64,000 nt of DNA, taken from assembly GCF_024362525.1 (NCBI RefSeq), contig NZ_CP101458.1:558001-622000 (forward strand). Reading direction: 5' to 3'. The notes under the pieces are model-generated. The model made no database searches and was not told where the DNA came from. It worked only from the letters and a program-made list of their open reading frames with translations. This document shows positions 8,259 through 17,143 of the stretch, piece after piece. The stretch is from Natrononativus amylolyticus. Lineage in GTDB: Archaea > Halobacteriota > Halobacteria > Halobacteriales > Natrialbaceae. A program made the position numbers and the translations under genes. The stretch's first letter is position 1; each line of letters opens with the position of its first letter.

Positions 8259-9692
8259 TCAGAACGCGGCTCCCGACACCACGAGCGCGTCGACGAGGAT
8301 CGCGACGAGCACCGCGCCGAGGAAGGCGTTCGAGGCGTGGAAGGCCCGGAACGCGGCGGCCTCGGTCTGCTCGAAGTGGAGGTCGACGGCGTACCAGAGG
8401 AAGACCGCGCCGAAGACGACCACCGCGGCTGCGTACAGCGCGCCGAGGGGGGTGATCCAGGCGAGTCCCACCGTGCCGACGAGGGTCGCGCCCAGGTAGT
8501 AGAGGATGTGTTTCCGGGTGACGGTTTCCCCCCGGACGACCGGCATCATGGGGAAGCCGCCACGGGCGTAGTCGTCCCGGTAGGCCAGCGCGAGGTTGTA
8601 GAAGTGCGCCGGCGTCCAGAGGAAGATGACGCCCGCGAGCGCGAGCGCCGGCAGACCGATCTCGTTCGTGACGGCGGCCCAGCCGATCAGGGCGGGCAAG
8701 GCGCCCGCGGCGCCGCCGATGACCGTGTTCTGTACCGTGTTCGGCTTCAACACCAGCGTGTAGACGACGCTGTAGAACAGGATCGCCGCGAGGCCGAGGG
8801 CGGCCGCGAGGACGTTGATCGTCAGAAACGCCGTCAGCGAGGCGGCGGTGAGAAACAGCCCGAACAGGATCGCGTTCCGGATCGGGATCAGCTCCGTCGC
8901 CAGCGGCCGGTCGGCGGTCCGGGACATCCGCTGGTCGACGTCGCGCTCTAAGACGTGGTTGAACGTTCCCGAGGCGCCGATGGCGAGCACGCCGCCGCCG
9001 AGCGTGGCGACGATGGTGTAGCGGTCGAGTGCGGGGCCGGCGGCCAGCGCCATCCCGGCGGCGGCGACCAGACAGAGCAGCCACATCAGCCGCGGCTTCA
9101 TCATCTTGAAGTAGGCGAAGGCGGTGAGTCGGGCTCGCGCCAGCCCCCCGTCGGGGAGCGTGCGAGATGCGGAAGCGTCGAGGGGTTCGATCGGTGCCGG
9201 CTCCGGCGCGGGTCGTTCGTCGCGGGTGCCGGTCGTAGCCTCGAGGTCCCAGGCCAGCGCCAGGAGCGCCGCGGCGAAGATGACGATGCCGAGCCCGAGG
9301 TGGAGGCCGGGGACGACCGCGACCGTGCCGGCGGTTGCGGTGACGGCGCCGACGCCGATCTGGACGAGGTAGAGGACGAACGCGAGCGCGAGCGCGAGGC
9401 GGACGCGCCGGGAGGCGTCGCCGAGGGCGGCGACGGCCAGCGTCGCGGCGACGAGCAGGCCGACGACGACGGCGGCCAGCCGGTGGCCCCAGGCGATCGC
9501 CAGTTCGGTCTGGCTCAGCGGGTCCGTCGGCGGGTGACAGGTCGGCCAGGTCGTACACGCCGCGGCCGCGTCGGTGATCGACGTCGTGGCACCGATGATC
9601 AACAGGAGGTAGACGCCGAGTGCGGTCGCTGCCAGCAGGGTTGAGAACCGCTGGTGCGTACCGATCGGGCGGGGAAACGAGTCGGTGGCCAC
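8259..9692 (-). CDS. ctaB: Fused heme A synthase-like / protoheme IX farnesyltransferase (CtaA half + CtaB)
   Basis: 477-residue integral membrane protein made of two enzymes. Residues 1-150 form a four-helix COX15/CtaA-like half with candidate heme ligands His70 and His131 and a Cys46/Cys52 pair. After a charged linker (150-190), residues 195-477 are a UbiA-type prenyltransferase with the signature Asn245...Asp251-x-Asp253 and KMMKPR, which farnesylates protoheme to heme O for terminal oxidases. Translation starts at GTG. Such fusions are known in haloarchaea; whether the CtaA half oxidises heme O to heme A is inferred. Confidence 0.85.
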   Translation of the reverse strand: MATDSFPRPIGTHQRFSTLLAATALGVYLLLIIGATTSITDAAAACTTWPTCHPPTDPLSQTELAIAWGHRLAAVVVGLLVAATLAVAALGDASRRVRLALALAFVLYLVQIGVGAVTATAGTVAVVPGLHLGLGIVIFAAALLALAWDLEATTGTRDERPAPEPAPIEPLDASASRTLPDGGLARARLTAFAYFKMMKPRLMWLLCLVAAAGMALAAGPALDRYTIVATLGGGVLAIGASGTFNHVLERDVDQRMSRTADRPLATELIPIRNAILFGLFLTAASLTAFLTINVLAAALGLAAILFYSVVYTLVLKPNTVQNTVIGGAAGALPALIGWAAVTNEIGLPALALAGVIFLWTPAHFYNLALAYRDDYARGGFPMMPVVRGETVTRKHILYYLGATLVGTVGLAWITPLGALYAAAVVVFGAVFLWYAVDLHFEQTEAAAFRAFHASNAFLGAVLVAILVDALVVSGAAF

Positions 9693-9857
9693 GTCTCTAG
9701 CTGGAGGTTCGCCTCCGCGTATTTAGGGTTCCCGTTTTCCCCGCTGGGACGTTGCCGTCTCGCCCTCGCGACCCCCGAGAGTGATGGTGTTCGCCGGCGT
9801 ACGAACCGGCGTGATACGTCGTGAGTCCGCCGAGGCGGCGACGAAACCCGCAGGCGT

Positions 9858-10085
9858 GTGCCACCGACCTGTCCGCACTGTGAGCGACCGTTTCCCGACG
9901 AGCGGCTGCGAACGCTCCACCTCGGCCTCGAGCACGCCGGCCGACTCACCGGCCGCCAGCGGGCGGCGTTCGAGGACGCCTACCTCGAGGAACAGGCCGA
10001 GATCCGTCGGTTTCGGCTGTGGGTGGCGTCGACGCTGATCCTGGTGTACTTCTGTCTGCTGTTCGTGTACGCCGTCGTCACGTAA
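9858..10085 (+). CDS. Small C2H2 zinc-finger membrane protein (DUF7410-like)
   Basis: 75 residues, GTG start. The N-terminus has a C2H2-type finger: Cys5-x2-Cys8 and His21-x4-His26. A charged helix follows, then one transmembrane helix near the C-terminus (WVASTLILVYFCLLFVYAVV). It is divergent from the heme-synthase fusion. A finger on a membrane anchor next to heme/oxidase genes is a recurrent haloarchaeal arrangement as I recall it; function unknown, with a role in oxidase biogenesis only a guess. The DUF name is from memory. Confidence 0.7.
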   Translation: MPPTCPHCERPFPDERLRTLHLGLEHAGRLTGRQRAAFEDAYLEEQAEIRRFRLWVASTLILVYFCLLFVYAVVT

Positions 10086-10124
10086 GTTTCCGCAGTGTCG
10101 GCTGCAACCCCGCGAACCGGCGAC

Positions 10125-10406
10125 TCACATTCCCATGTCGGCGGCCGCCGGAGGGATCGGCAGCTCGTGCGGCGACGTCGCGAGCAGTTCGGCGACGTGG
10201 TCGAGCGCCATGTCGAAGCCGTAGTAGCGCTCGAGTTCGTCGCCGTCGGCGGTCGGGCGCACCTTCAACATCGCGTACCCCTCCCGGTTCTGGGCGACGG
10301 CGGCGGTTGCGCCGTCGGCGATGAACTCGAGGCGGCGCTCGCTGTCGGTTTCGGTGTACGTCGCGGTGATCCCCCCGGCTTCGGCGGTGGCCTCGTCGCT
10401 GGTCAT
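10125..10406 (-). CDS. Conserved haloarchaeal hypothetical protein
   Basis: 93-residue soluble acidic protein with no membrane segment. The pattern ITATYTETDSERRLEFIADG...YAMLKVRPTADG suggests a compact beta-sheet domain, followed by a helix (MALDHVAELLAT) and a Pro/Ala/Met-rich end. I do not recognise the family with certainty. It converges with the zinc-finger gene at 9858 and lies 50 bases downstream of the deacetylase on the same strand. Confidence 0.65.
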   Translation of the reverse strand: MTSDEATAEAGGITATYTETDSERRLEFIADGATAAVAQNREGYAMLKVRPTADGDELERYYGFDMALDHVAELLATSPHELPIPPAAADMGM

Positions 10407-10457
10407 GGCGGTCTCTCGTGGCCGGAAATACGGGAAGCTGTCGGTTTCGCGGGCCGG

Positions 10458-11651
10458 TCAGCGCTCGCGGTCGTCGCCGCGCGAGGCCAGCTTGCGGGCG
10501 GCGAGTGCGGCGCCACCTGCGACGCCGGCGGCGCCGACGGCGGCACCGAATCCGGGCATACCGTCGCTCGCGTCGTCGGCCGTCGAGTTCGTTCCGCCGT
10601 CGTCGGATTCGGTCGCGTTCTCGCTCCCGTCGTCCGCGGCCTCGCCGTCGTCGGAATCGTCCCCGTCGTCGACGTCGACGTCGTGTACCTCGAGGTGGCC
10701 GAGCTCCTCGAGGGCCTCCTGGAGGGTGACGATCCGCAGGTCGTGCTCGAGGGCCGCTTCGATCGTGAACTCGATCCGGTCGGCGGGGAGCGTCTCGAAC
10801 TGGCTGTGGCCGGAGACGATTCCGAGGTGGCCCTCCTCGGCGGTCGTCGCCATGAACTGCTCGATCTCGTCGGTCGTCGCCCAGTCGGTTTCGATGTATC
10901 GCCGGTAGAGCTGAAACGGATCGATCGCGTCGAGAGGGTTGATCCCGTCGTGGCTCCGATAGTTCGGCGTCGTCTCGTAGTACTCGGGGACGAGCTCTTC
11001 GACGATCCCGTGGTACCGATCGTACGTGTAGACGAACCCCGTGACCGGCACTCCCCACTCCTCGATCATGGCCTTCGACTCCTCGAGGATCTCGCGCGTG
11101 AACTCCTCCGTGTAGCGGACGACGGTCTCGTCGGTCGCCTCGATCGACTCCTCGAGTCCCGACTCGAGTTCGACGTAGTGGTCGTCGCCGTCGACGCCCT
11201 GGCCCGCGACGGTCGCCTCGATCTCCCGGTCGCCGTCGAGGACGACCAGCGGATCGCCGGGGTGGTCGCCGTGGAGGTTCGAGCCGACGTAGAGGCGATC
11301 GTCGCCGCTCTCGGCGTCGCGCTCGAGCGGCGTGTGTCCGAGCGCGCGGTGGTCGATCGTGTGGGACATGACTTCCCAGCCGTCCTCGTACATCTCGGTG
11401 AGCTGGTCGGGGTCCATGAACTCGTCCGATGCGGCCATCAGTCCGGGGCAGGCCGCCACGCAGCCGGGAACGTCGTACTCCTGGTGGATCGGATACGTCG
11501 ACGTGTAGTCTTCGATCGGGCTGTCATCGTAGACGAACACGACCATCCCGTCGCCGTCGACGTCGGCGCTCGCGCCGGTCGTCAGCGCAGTGGTGCCGAC
11601 GGTGAGTGCGCCAGTCGCCGCGAGCACGCGCCGCCGCGTCATCGAGGTCAT
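10458..11651 (-). CDS. Secreted polysaccharide deacetylase-like protein with PGF-CTERM-type tail
   Basis: 397-residue exported protein. The Tat signal is TRRRVLAATGALTVG with probable cleavage after GASA. The catalytic domain has the NodB metal motif: Asp42/Asp43 in YDDSP and His97/His101 in SHTIDH. A ~65-residue insert (about 103-170, beta-rich) separates motifs. The C-terminus is a Ser/Thr/Asp-rich low-complexity spacer (about 320-360), then PGF at about 365, a hydrophobic Ala/Gly helix and a basic end, as in archaeosortase A substrates anchored to the cell surface. It probably removes acetyl groups from surface glycans or exopolysaccharide; the substrate is unknown. Confidence 0.8.
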   Translation of the reverse strand: MTSMTRRRVLAATGALTVGTTALTTGASADVDGDGMVVFVYDDSPIEDYTSTYPIHQEYDVPGCVAACPGLMAASDEFMDPDQLTEMYEDGWEVMSHTIDHRALGHTPLERDAESGDDRLYVGSNLHGDHPGDPLVVLDGDREIEATVAGQGVDGDDHYVELESGLEESIEATDETVVRYTEEFTREILEESKAMIEEWGVPVTGFVYTYDRYHGIVEELVPEYYETTPNYRSHDGINPLDAIDPFQLYRRYIETDWATTDEIEQFMATTAEEGHLGIVSGHSQFETLPADRIEFTIEAALEHDLRIVTLQEALEELGHLEVHDVDVDDGDDSDDGEAADDGSENATESDDGGTNSTADDASDGMPGFGAAVGAAGVAGGAALAARKLASRGDDRER

Positions 11652-11846
11652 TGCTGCGGCGTAACCAGCCGTTCTACTTACTTATCCACGTGATCAGCTC
11701 ACAGTGTGACTCCGGGCCGCTCCGAAACGGTAACGGGACGGCTATCGTCCACACACTCCCCCTGACGGCGGATACCGGGGGTTAGGCGCCGGCTAAGCGC
11801 CCTCTTCCGGATCGACACCACTTTCCCTCCCGTAGCGAACGGTACG

Positions 11847-12749
11847 GTGGTGAGCGAGGACGATCTCCCGGACGACTCCGGACAGCTGCTCGCGGCGTTC
11901 AGACTCACGCGCCCCGTCGCCTTGCAGTGGCTCGTCGCGTCGACGGCCGGGTTCGTCCTCGCGCTGTACCTGTTCGGCACCGCTCTCGAGGCGGTCCACG
12001 GGGGATCGCTCGAGCCGGTCGTCGTCTCCGTCGGCTCGCCGCCGCATCTGCTCGGCTGGATCGTCGCCGTCGCCGTCGTGGTCGTCGCGGTCGTCGTTCC
12101 ACACGAACTCGTCCACGGCCTGTTCATGGCCCGCTACGGAGCGCGCCCGGAGTACGGCGTCGGCGTCTCACACCTCGTACCGTACGCGTACGCTCGAACG
12201 GAGGGGGCGAGCTACACGCGAAATCAGATGCTCGTCGTCCTGCTGTCGCCGCTGGTCGCGCTCTCGCTGGTCGGCCTCGGTCTGCTGGCGGTCGTCCCCT
12301 CCCCGCTGGTGGTGCTCGCGCTCGCGGCCAACGCCGCCGGCTCGGTCGGCGACCTCTGGATGGCGGCGCTGCTGTGTCGATATCCGCCGGAGGTCCGCGT
12401 CGGCGAACTGCCCGACGGAGCCGACGGAATCGGCGTCTACGGCGCCCCCGGAGCGGGCGAGCGGCGGGTCGACTCCCCCGCGCTCCTCGCGTTCGGAACG
12501 GGAGCGGTAACGACGCTCGTCGCGATTCTCGCGGGCCTGTTCGTTCTCGTCGCGGGCTCGCTCGCGTTCGCCTCGGGCACCGTCGTTCTGGGCGATCCCG
12601 ACGGTCGCTGGTTCCTGTTTCGACACGAACTCGTCGCGGACGGCCGCGGCGCGCTGCTCGAGGTCGGCTTCCCGCTCTTGCTCGCGCTCTCTGCGGCGGG
12701 CGGGGCCGTCTGGGCGGTCCTCGCGACGGCCGCCAGACGGCTCGCCTGA
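11847..12749 (+). CDS. DUF3267-type membrane zinc metalloprotease-like protein
   Basis: 300 residues with about six transmembrane helices. A zincin motif HELVHG lies at the end of the second or third helix (His86, Glu87, His90), and a candidate third ligand Asp169 lies in GSVGDLWM, the arrangement of DUF3267/site-2-protease-like proteins. There are two adjacent GTG start codons (11847 and 11850). The next gene, a PadR-like regulator, begins two bases after its stop, so the two are probably one operon. Proteolytic activity and target are inferred from the motif. Confidence 0.75.
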   Translation: MVSEDDLPDDSGQLLAAFRLTRPVALQWLVASTAGFVLALYLFGTALEAVHGGSLEPVVVSVGSPPHLLGWIVAVAVVVVAVVVPHELVHGLFMARYGARPEYGVGVSHLVPYAYARTEGASYTRNQMLVVLLSPLVALSLVGLGLLAVVPSPLVVLALAANAAGSVGDLWMAALLCRYPPEVRVGELPDGADGIGVYGAPGAGERRVDSPALLAFGTGAVTTLVAILAGLFVLVAGSLAFASGTVVLGDPDGRWFLFRHELVADGRGALLEVGFPLLLALSAAGGAVWAVLATAARRLA

Positions 12750-12750
12750 G

Positions 12751-13098
12751 GTGCCGACCGAAACGCTCACGCCCGAGGGGAGTCAGCGACGAGCCATGGC
12801 GCGATGGCTCCAGAGCGGCCGGCGGCGGGACCTGTGTTTCCTGCTCGCCGAGGCGGGCGAACTGCGCGGCCAGCAGCTCAAGTCGGCCCTCGAGTCTCAC
12901 TACGGGAGCCGGCTCGAACCAAAATCGTTCTACGGCTCGCTGTCGGCGCTGGTCGACGCCGGGATCGTCGAGAAGCGAACGCAGGGACTCCACGACGTCT
13001 ACGCGCTGACCTCCGAGGGAGAAGCGGCGCTGTGCGAGCACGCCGACTGGGTTCGCCGGTGTCTCGACGCCGCGGACGACCGACTCGAGTGCGAGTAG
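12751..13098 (+). CDS. PadR-family winged-helix regulator
   Basis: 115 residues. A winged helix covers about 25-100: RRRDLCFLLAEAGELRGQQL, then recognition helix and wing KSFYGSLSALVDAGIVEKRTQGLHDVYALTSEG, the PadR pattern of a tail Tyr in the wing. GTG start two bases after the metalloprotease-like gene; an ATG 45 bases further in is an alternative. Likely a local transcription factor; ligand unknown. Confidence 0.75.
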   Translation: MPTETLTPEGSQRRAMARWLQSGRRRDLCFLLAEAGELRGQQLKSALESHYGSRLEPKSFYGSLSALVDAGIVEKRTQGLHDVYALTSEGEAALCEHADWVRRCLDAADDRLECE

Positions 13099-13144
13099 CC
13101 GTCTCGGCGCGTCGACAGTCGAACGCGGGAGGCGAGGGACCCGC

Positions 13145-14287
13145 TCAGCCGAGAAGCTGGTCGCCGATCGTGTTCCGCAGGATCTCGCTGGTCCCCTCGT
13201 AGATCTCGTTGAGCTTGGCGTCGCGGTAGAACCGCTCGGCGGGGAAGTCCTTGGTGTAGCCGTAGCCGCCGTGGATCTGGATGCCCTCGTTCGCCACTTC
13301 GCGGCTGATCTCGCTGGCGTACAGTTTGGCCTGGGCGGCCTCCTTGATGTAGTCCTCGCCGCGGATCTTGTTGTCGGCGGCCTTGTGCATGAGCAGGCGC
13401 GCTGCCTGGACTTTCGTGTCCATGTCCGCGAGCTTGTGTTTGATCGCCTGGAACTCGCCGATCGGCTGGCCGAACTGCTCGCGCTCGTTCGCGTAGGAGA
13501 CCGCCTCGTCCAAGGCGGCCTGGGCGATGCCGACGCTTCGGGCGGCGATGGTGATCCGGCCGCCGTTCAGGGTCTTCAGGGCGTGGACGAACCCGCGTCC
13601 CTCCTCGCCGAGGCGGCGGTCGGCGGGAACCCGGAGGTCGTCGAACCGGAGTTCGGCGGTGGGACAGCCCTTATCGCCCAGCTTCTCCTCCGTCCCTTCG
13701 ACGAAGAAGCCGTCGTCCTCCTCGGGGCGCACGACGAACGACGAGATGCCCTTGTTCCCGGCGTCCGGGTCGGTCTTCGCGAAGAGGATCACCGTGTCGG
13801 CGACGGAACCGTTCGAGATCCAGAGTTTGCCGCCGTTGATCACGTACTCCTCACCGTCCCGCTCGGCGGTCGTCTCCATCGAGGGGACGTCGCTGCCCGC
13901 ACCCGCCTCCGAGAGGGCGAACGCGCCGATGTCGGTCCCCTCGGCGAGCGGCATCAGGTACTCCTCCTTCTGGGACTCGTCGCCGAACTCGTAGACCATG
14001 TTGCCCGCCAGCGAGATGTGGGCGGCGACGACCGTTCCGAGTCCGCCCGAGCCGCGGGAGATCTCCTCGAGGCCGATCGCGTAGGAGTGGTAGTCGAGCC
14101 CCGCGCCGCCGTACTCCTCGGGAAACGGCATCCCCATCAGGCCGAGGTCGGCCATCTCGCTCACGAGGTCGGCGGGAAACTCGTCGTCGTGGTCGATCTC
14201 GCTCGCGACGGGGACGATCTCCTCGTCGACGAACTCGGCGACCATGTCCCGGATCTGCTCCTGCTCCGGAGAGCGCGTAAAGTCCAT
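13145..14287 (-). CDS. Acyl-CoA dehydrogenase
   Basis: 380-residue FAD enzyme catalysing the first step of acyl-CoA beta-oxidation. Family signatures: ALSEAGAGSDVPSMETTAERDGEEYVING (split here into flavin and substrate motifs) and the C-terminal IHGGYGYTKDFPAERFYRDAK. The catalytic base is Glu364 in YEGTSEI, the position used by short/medium-chain enzymes. The frame extends 36 codons upstream, but the ATG at 14287 fits the family N-terminus MDFTRSPEQEQIRD and has a TATA box 29 bases before it. Chain length specificity is not readable; a close relative is at 32697. Confidence 0.9.
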   Translation of the reverse strand: MDFTRSPEQEQIRDMVAEFVDEEIVPVASEIDHDDEFPADLVSEMADLGLMGMPFPEEYGGAGLDYHSYAIGLEEISRGSGGLGTVVAAHISLAGNMVYEFGDESQKEEYLMPLAEGTDIGAFALSEAGAGSDVPSMETTAERDGEEYVINGGKLWISNGSVADTVILFAKTDPDAGNKGISSFVVRPEEDDGFFVEGTEEKLGDKGCPTAELRFDDLRVPADRRLGEEGRGFVHALKTLNGGRITIAARSVGIAQAALDEAVSYANEREQFGQPIGEFQAIKHKLADMDTKVQAARLLMHKAADNKIRGEDYIKEAAQAKLYASEISREVANEGIQIHGGYGYTKDFPAERFYRDAKLNEIYEGTSEILRNTIGDQLLG

Positions 14288-14312
14288 GCGCGAGCTATCG
14301 ACCGGTCCGTCC

Positions 14313-14319
14313 TTTATAC
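14313..14319 (-). promoter_or_regulatory. TATA box of acyl-CoA dehydrogenase gene
   Basis: Minus-strand AGTATAAAGG is centred 29 bases before the ATG at 14287, supporting that start and a leaderless transcript. The remaining intergenic stretch to 14569 (about 250 bases) shows no further gene. Confidence 0.55.
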
Positions 14320-14569
14320 TGTCGGGTAAGAGTCGTGAGCGGTTTCGCCGGACGGCGGCGTACCCGCGGACAACGATAGCCGGCAGCACCCCCAATTTCG
14401 TCGAGCGGTCGAAACCGCTCGCTTGCCGTTCCCGCCCCCGCGACCGTCACGTTCCCTGACTGATAAGGTGGGTGATGTATTCTGTCGATTCACCGGCAAC
14501 AGGAGGCGAGGAGAGGCTCACCGCGACCGCGGTGTTTTTCCGGTCTGCGGTACAATGTGGGTCAAGTAG

Positions 14570-15616
14570 ATGACCACAGGCCAGTCAGATATTCGCGCAG
14601 ACCCCGACCTGGAGTGGTGTTACGAGGCGGTTCACGGCGTGTCTCGGACCTTCTCGATCACGGTCGACCGACTCGAGGAGCCCATGGCGAGACACATCTG
14701 TCTTGGCTACCTCCTCTGTCGAATCGCCGATACGATCGAGGACGCGGGTCACATCCCTCCGGAAGAACAGACCGCCCTCCTCTCCGCGTACGATCGCCTG
14801 CTCGACCCCGACGACGACTACGCGGTGTCGGCGTTCATGGCCGACGTCGCGCCCTGGATTCCCGCAGAGCGCAACGAGGACTGGGAGGTCGTCGCACAGA
14901 CCCCGCGCGTGCTGGCGACGTTCGAGGCCCTCGAGGACGAGCCCCGCGAGATCATGCGCGAACCCGTCCGCGAACTCGTCGACGGGATGGCGATGTTCAC
15001 CGCCCGCTACGCCGAGGAGGGCGGGCTCCGCCTCCAGACCGTCGAGGAACTCGAGGAGTACTGCTGGTACGCCGCCGGCACCGTCGGCACGCTCATCACG
15101 GGGCTGGTCGCCCGCGGGGCCTCCCCCGAGCGCGCCCGGGAGATGCGCCAGAACGCCCGCTCGTTCGCCCTCCTCTTGCAGCTGGTCAACATCGCCAAGG
15201 ACGTCGAGTCGGACTACCGCGAGGAGAACAACGTCTACCTCCCCGCCGAGTGGCTCGAAGAGGAGAACGTCGACGTCGACGCGGTCGTCGACGAGACCAA
15301 CCACCGCGGCGTCACGTCGGTCGTCCAGCGCGTCATCGGACGGGCCGAGGGCTACCTCGACGACGCCCAGCGCTACCTCGAGGTCGTCCCCGAGTCCCAC
15401 GGCAACACCCTCTCGGCGTGGGCGATTCCCTACCTGCTCGCCGTCGGCACCCTGCGGGAACTGCGCGAGCGTCCCGAGGACGTCGTCCGCGAGGGGGACG
15501 TCAAGATCTCGCGGGCGGAGGTGTTCGCCGTCATCCAGCAGTTCGAACAGGACGTCTCCCGGTCGACCCTCGAGGAACTGCGCCTCGAGATGTCCGAAAA
15601 ACCGCTCCACCAGTAA
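14570..15616 (+). CDS. Squalene/phytoene synthase family prenyltransferase
   Basis: 348 residues. Both Asp-rich motifs that bind diphosphate-Mg are present: DTIED (54-58) and DVESD (211-215), with SRTFSI near residue 25. It condenses two prenyl diphosphates head-to-head. Length and the motif NIAKDVESDYREEN resemble the haloarchaeal squalene synthase rather than the shorter carotenoid phytoene synthase CrtB, so farnesyl diphosphate to squalene is the likelier reaction, but this is not certain. It stands alone, convergent with the gene at 15620. Confidence 0.85.
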   Translation: MTTGQSDIRADPDLEWCYEAVHGVSRTFSITVDRLEEPMARHICLGYLLCRIADTIEDAGHIPPEEQTALLSAYDRLLDPDDDYAVSAFMADVAPWIPAERNEDWEVVAQTPRVLATFEALEDEPREIMREPVRELVDGMAMFTARYAEEGGLRLQTVEELEEYCWYAAGTVGTLITGLVARGASPERAREMRQNARSFALLLQLVNIAKDVESDYREENNVYLPAEWLEEENVDVDAVVDETNHRGVTSVVQRVIGRAEGYLDDAQRYLEVVPESHGNTLSAWAIPYLLAVGTLRELRERPEDVVREGDVKISRAEVFAVIQQFEQDVSRSTLEELRLEMSEKPLHQ

Positions 15617-15619
15617 CGG

Positions 15620-16066
15620 CTACACCTGTGGTCTGATCTCGGCCTCGAGATCCCGGCTCTCGGTGACGAGAAGCGTTATCTCGGCGTCATCGACGCCCCA
15701 CCCGCTGTCGATTCTCTCGTTGATCTCCCGGTTCGAGAGCGAGAGCGCCCGGCCTTCGAACCGCGCTCGAACCGCCCACTCGCGGGTGTGCTTGATCCAG
15801 CGACCCGCGACGTGAGTTTCGTCACCCTCACGACCCGTCGCCTCGAGCCTGATCGTTTCCTCGCGGGGGGCGTCTCGCTCGCTGTCGACGGTGACCGAGA
15901 GTTCGGTCGGTTCGTCGGACTCGTTTCTCGCGCGGAGGTATCGGAGGCGGAGGTAGTGGCGCCTCGAGTACTGGTTCCAGGCGTACCCGCCCGTCAGGAG
16001 GGCACCGACACCGCCCAGACCGGCGCCGGCGATGGTGCGACGGCTGTACGTCTCGCGGGAGGGCAT
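15620..16066 (-). CDS. Tat-signal or N-anchored hypothetical protein
   Basis: 148 residues. The N-terminus SRRTIAGAGLGGVGALLTGGYAW combines a twin-arginine pair with one hydrophobic segment; no lipobox Cys follows, so it may be anchored rather than released. The rest looks like a beta-sandwich (ELSVTVDSERD..., WAVRARFEGRALSLS). The frame stays open far upstream across the next gene, but the ATG at 16066 has a TATA box 30 bases before it. Function unknown. Confidence 0.65.
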   Translation of the reverse strand: MPSRETYSRRTIAGAGLGGVGALLTGGYAWNQYSRRHYLRLRYLRARNESDEPTELSVTVDSERDAPREETIRLEATGREGDETHVAGRWIKHTREWAVRARFEGRALSLSNREINERIDSGWGVDDAEITLLVTESRDLEAEIRPQV

Positions 16067-16092
16067 TGAGGCGTATTTCACAGGAACGACGA

Positions 16093-16100
16093 AATATATA
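16093..16100 (-). promoter_or_regulatory. TATA box for the gene starting at 16066
   Basis: Minus-strand TATATATTTC lies about 30 bases before the ATG and separates this gene from the dehydrogenase ending at 16114. Confidence 0.55.
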
Positions 16101-16113
16101 CCGACTGTCGTGA

Positions 16114-16968
16114 TCAGTCGTACTCGTAGAACCCCGCGCCGGTCTTCTTGCCGAGGTCGCCGGCCTCGACCTTGCGCTTGAGGCGGTAGGCGGGCTTGTA
16201 GCGGTCGCCCAGTTCCTCGTACATCGTCTCGGAGGCGTGCAGGCAGATGTCCAGCCCGATGTGGTCGGCCAGCTTCAGGGGACCCATCGGGACGTTGGTA
16301 CCGAGTTCCATCCCCGCGTCGATGTCCTCTTTCGTCGCGACGCCCTCGTCGTAGGCGCGGATGCCCTCGTTGATCCAGGGCATCAGGATGCGATTGGTGA
16401 CGAACCCTGGCTTGTCGTCGGACTCCCAGGTGGTCTTCCCGAGGTCTTCCGCGAGGTGGTGGGCCAGCGCGACGACGTCGTCGGTCGTCTTCTCGCCGAC
16501 GACGATTTCGACACCCTCCATGATCGGCACCGGATTCATGAAGTGCAGACCGACCACGCGCTCGGGCACCGCGAGGTCCGCCGCGATCGACGTAATCGAG
16601 AGCGTGCTCGTGTTCGTCGCGAGCACGACGTCGTCGTCGCAGACGGCCTCGAGGTCCGCGAAGACGTCCCGCTTGATCTCCATGTTCTCGACGGCCGCCT
16701 CGACGACGAGGTCGCAGTCGGCCAGTTCGCTCAGCGCGGTTGTCCCCTCGATCCGCCCGCGGATCGTCTCCGCGTCCTCGGGAAGGGCGTCCTTCGACTC
16801 GAGGCGCTCGAGGCTGTGCTCGATCGTCTCGAAGCCGTTCTCGACGAAAGTCGACTCGATGTCGCGCATGACGACGTCGTAACCGTTCGTCGCGGCGACC
16901 TGTGCGATGCCGCTGCCCATCGTTCCCGCGCCGACGACGCCGATCCGCTCGATCTGTTCGCGAACCAT
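16114..16968 (-). CDS. 3-hydroxyacyl-CoA dehydrogenase
   Basis: 284-residue NAD-dependent enzyme oxidising 3-hydroxyacyl-CoA to 3-ketoacyl-CoA. The Rossmann motif GAGTMGSGIAQ lies near the start; catalytic region LHFMNPVPIMEGVEIV carries the active-site His and the Asn-Pro pair, and the C-terminal domain has PGFVTNRILMPWINEG and DHIGLDICLHASETMYEE. Length matches stand-alone FadB2/Hbd proteins. The ATG at 16968 is preferred over a GTG three codons earlier. With acyl-CoA dehydrogenases and the thiolase elsewhere in the window it could complete beta-oxidation or PHA-type chemistry, though the genes are not clustered. Confidence 0.9.
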   Translation of the reverse strand: MVREQIERIGVVGAGTMGSGIAQVAATNGYDVVMRDIESTFVENGFETIEHSLERLESKDALPEDAETIRGRIEGTTALSELADCDLVVEAAVENMEIKRDVFADLEAVCDDDVVLATNTSTLSITSIAADLAVPERVVGLHFMNPVPIMEGVEIVVGEKTTDDVVALAHHLAEDLGKTTWESDDKPGFVTNRILMPWINEGIRAYDEGVATKEDIDAGMELGTNVPMGPLKLADHIGLDICLHASETMYEELGDRYKPAYRLKRKVEAGDLGKKTGAGFYEYD

Positions 16969-17143
16969 GGCCGTCACTTCCGGCGGTCCGGTGGTAAGTT
17001 TGCCGATGTTTGAGATCTGCCGAGCGACCGGTCCCGTTGACGCCGAAAAGAACAGCCCGCAGATACCTCTCCGCCGAACGTTCTACGAGAGGGAAACGTT
17101 CAAGGCGGCTGCGTCTGAGATACGGATAGTTTCGGTGATTCGC

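Noticed and set aside
10458..12117. Plus-strand frames over the deacetylase and its upstream region
   Set aside because: Low-complexity Arg/Val/Gly shadow; the minus strand has the Tat signal, NodB motif and PGF tail.
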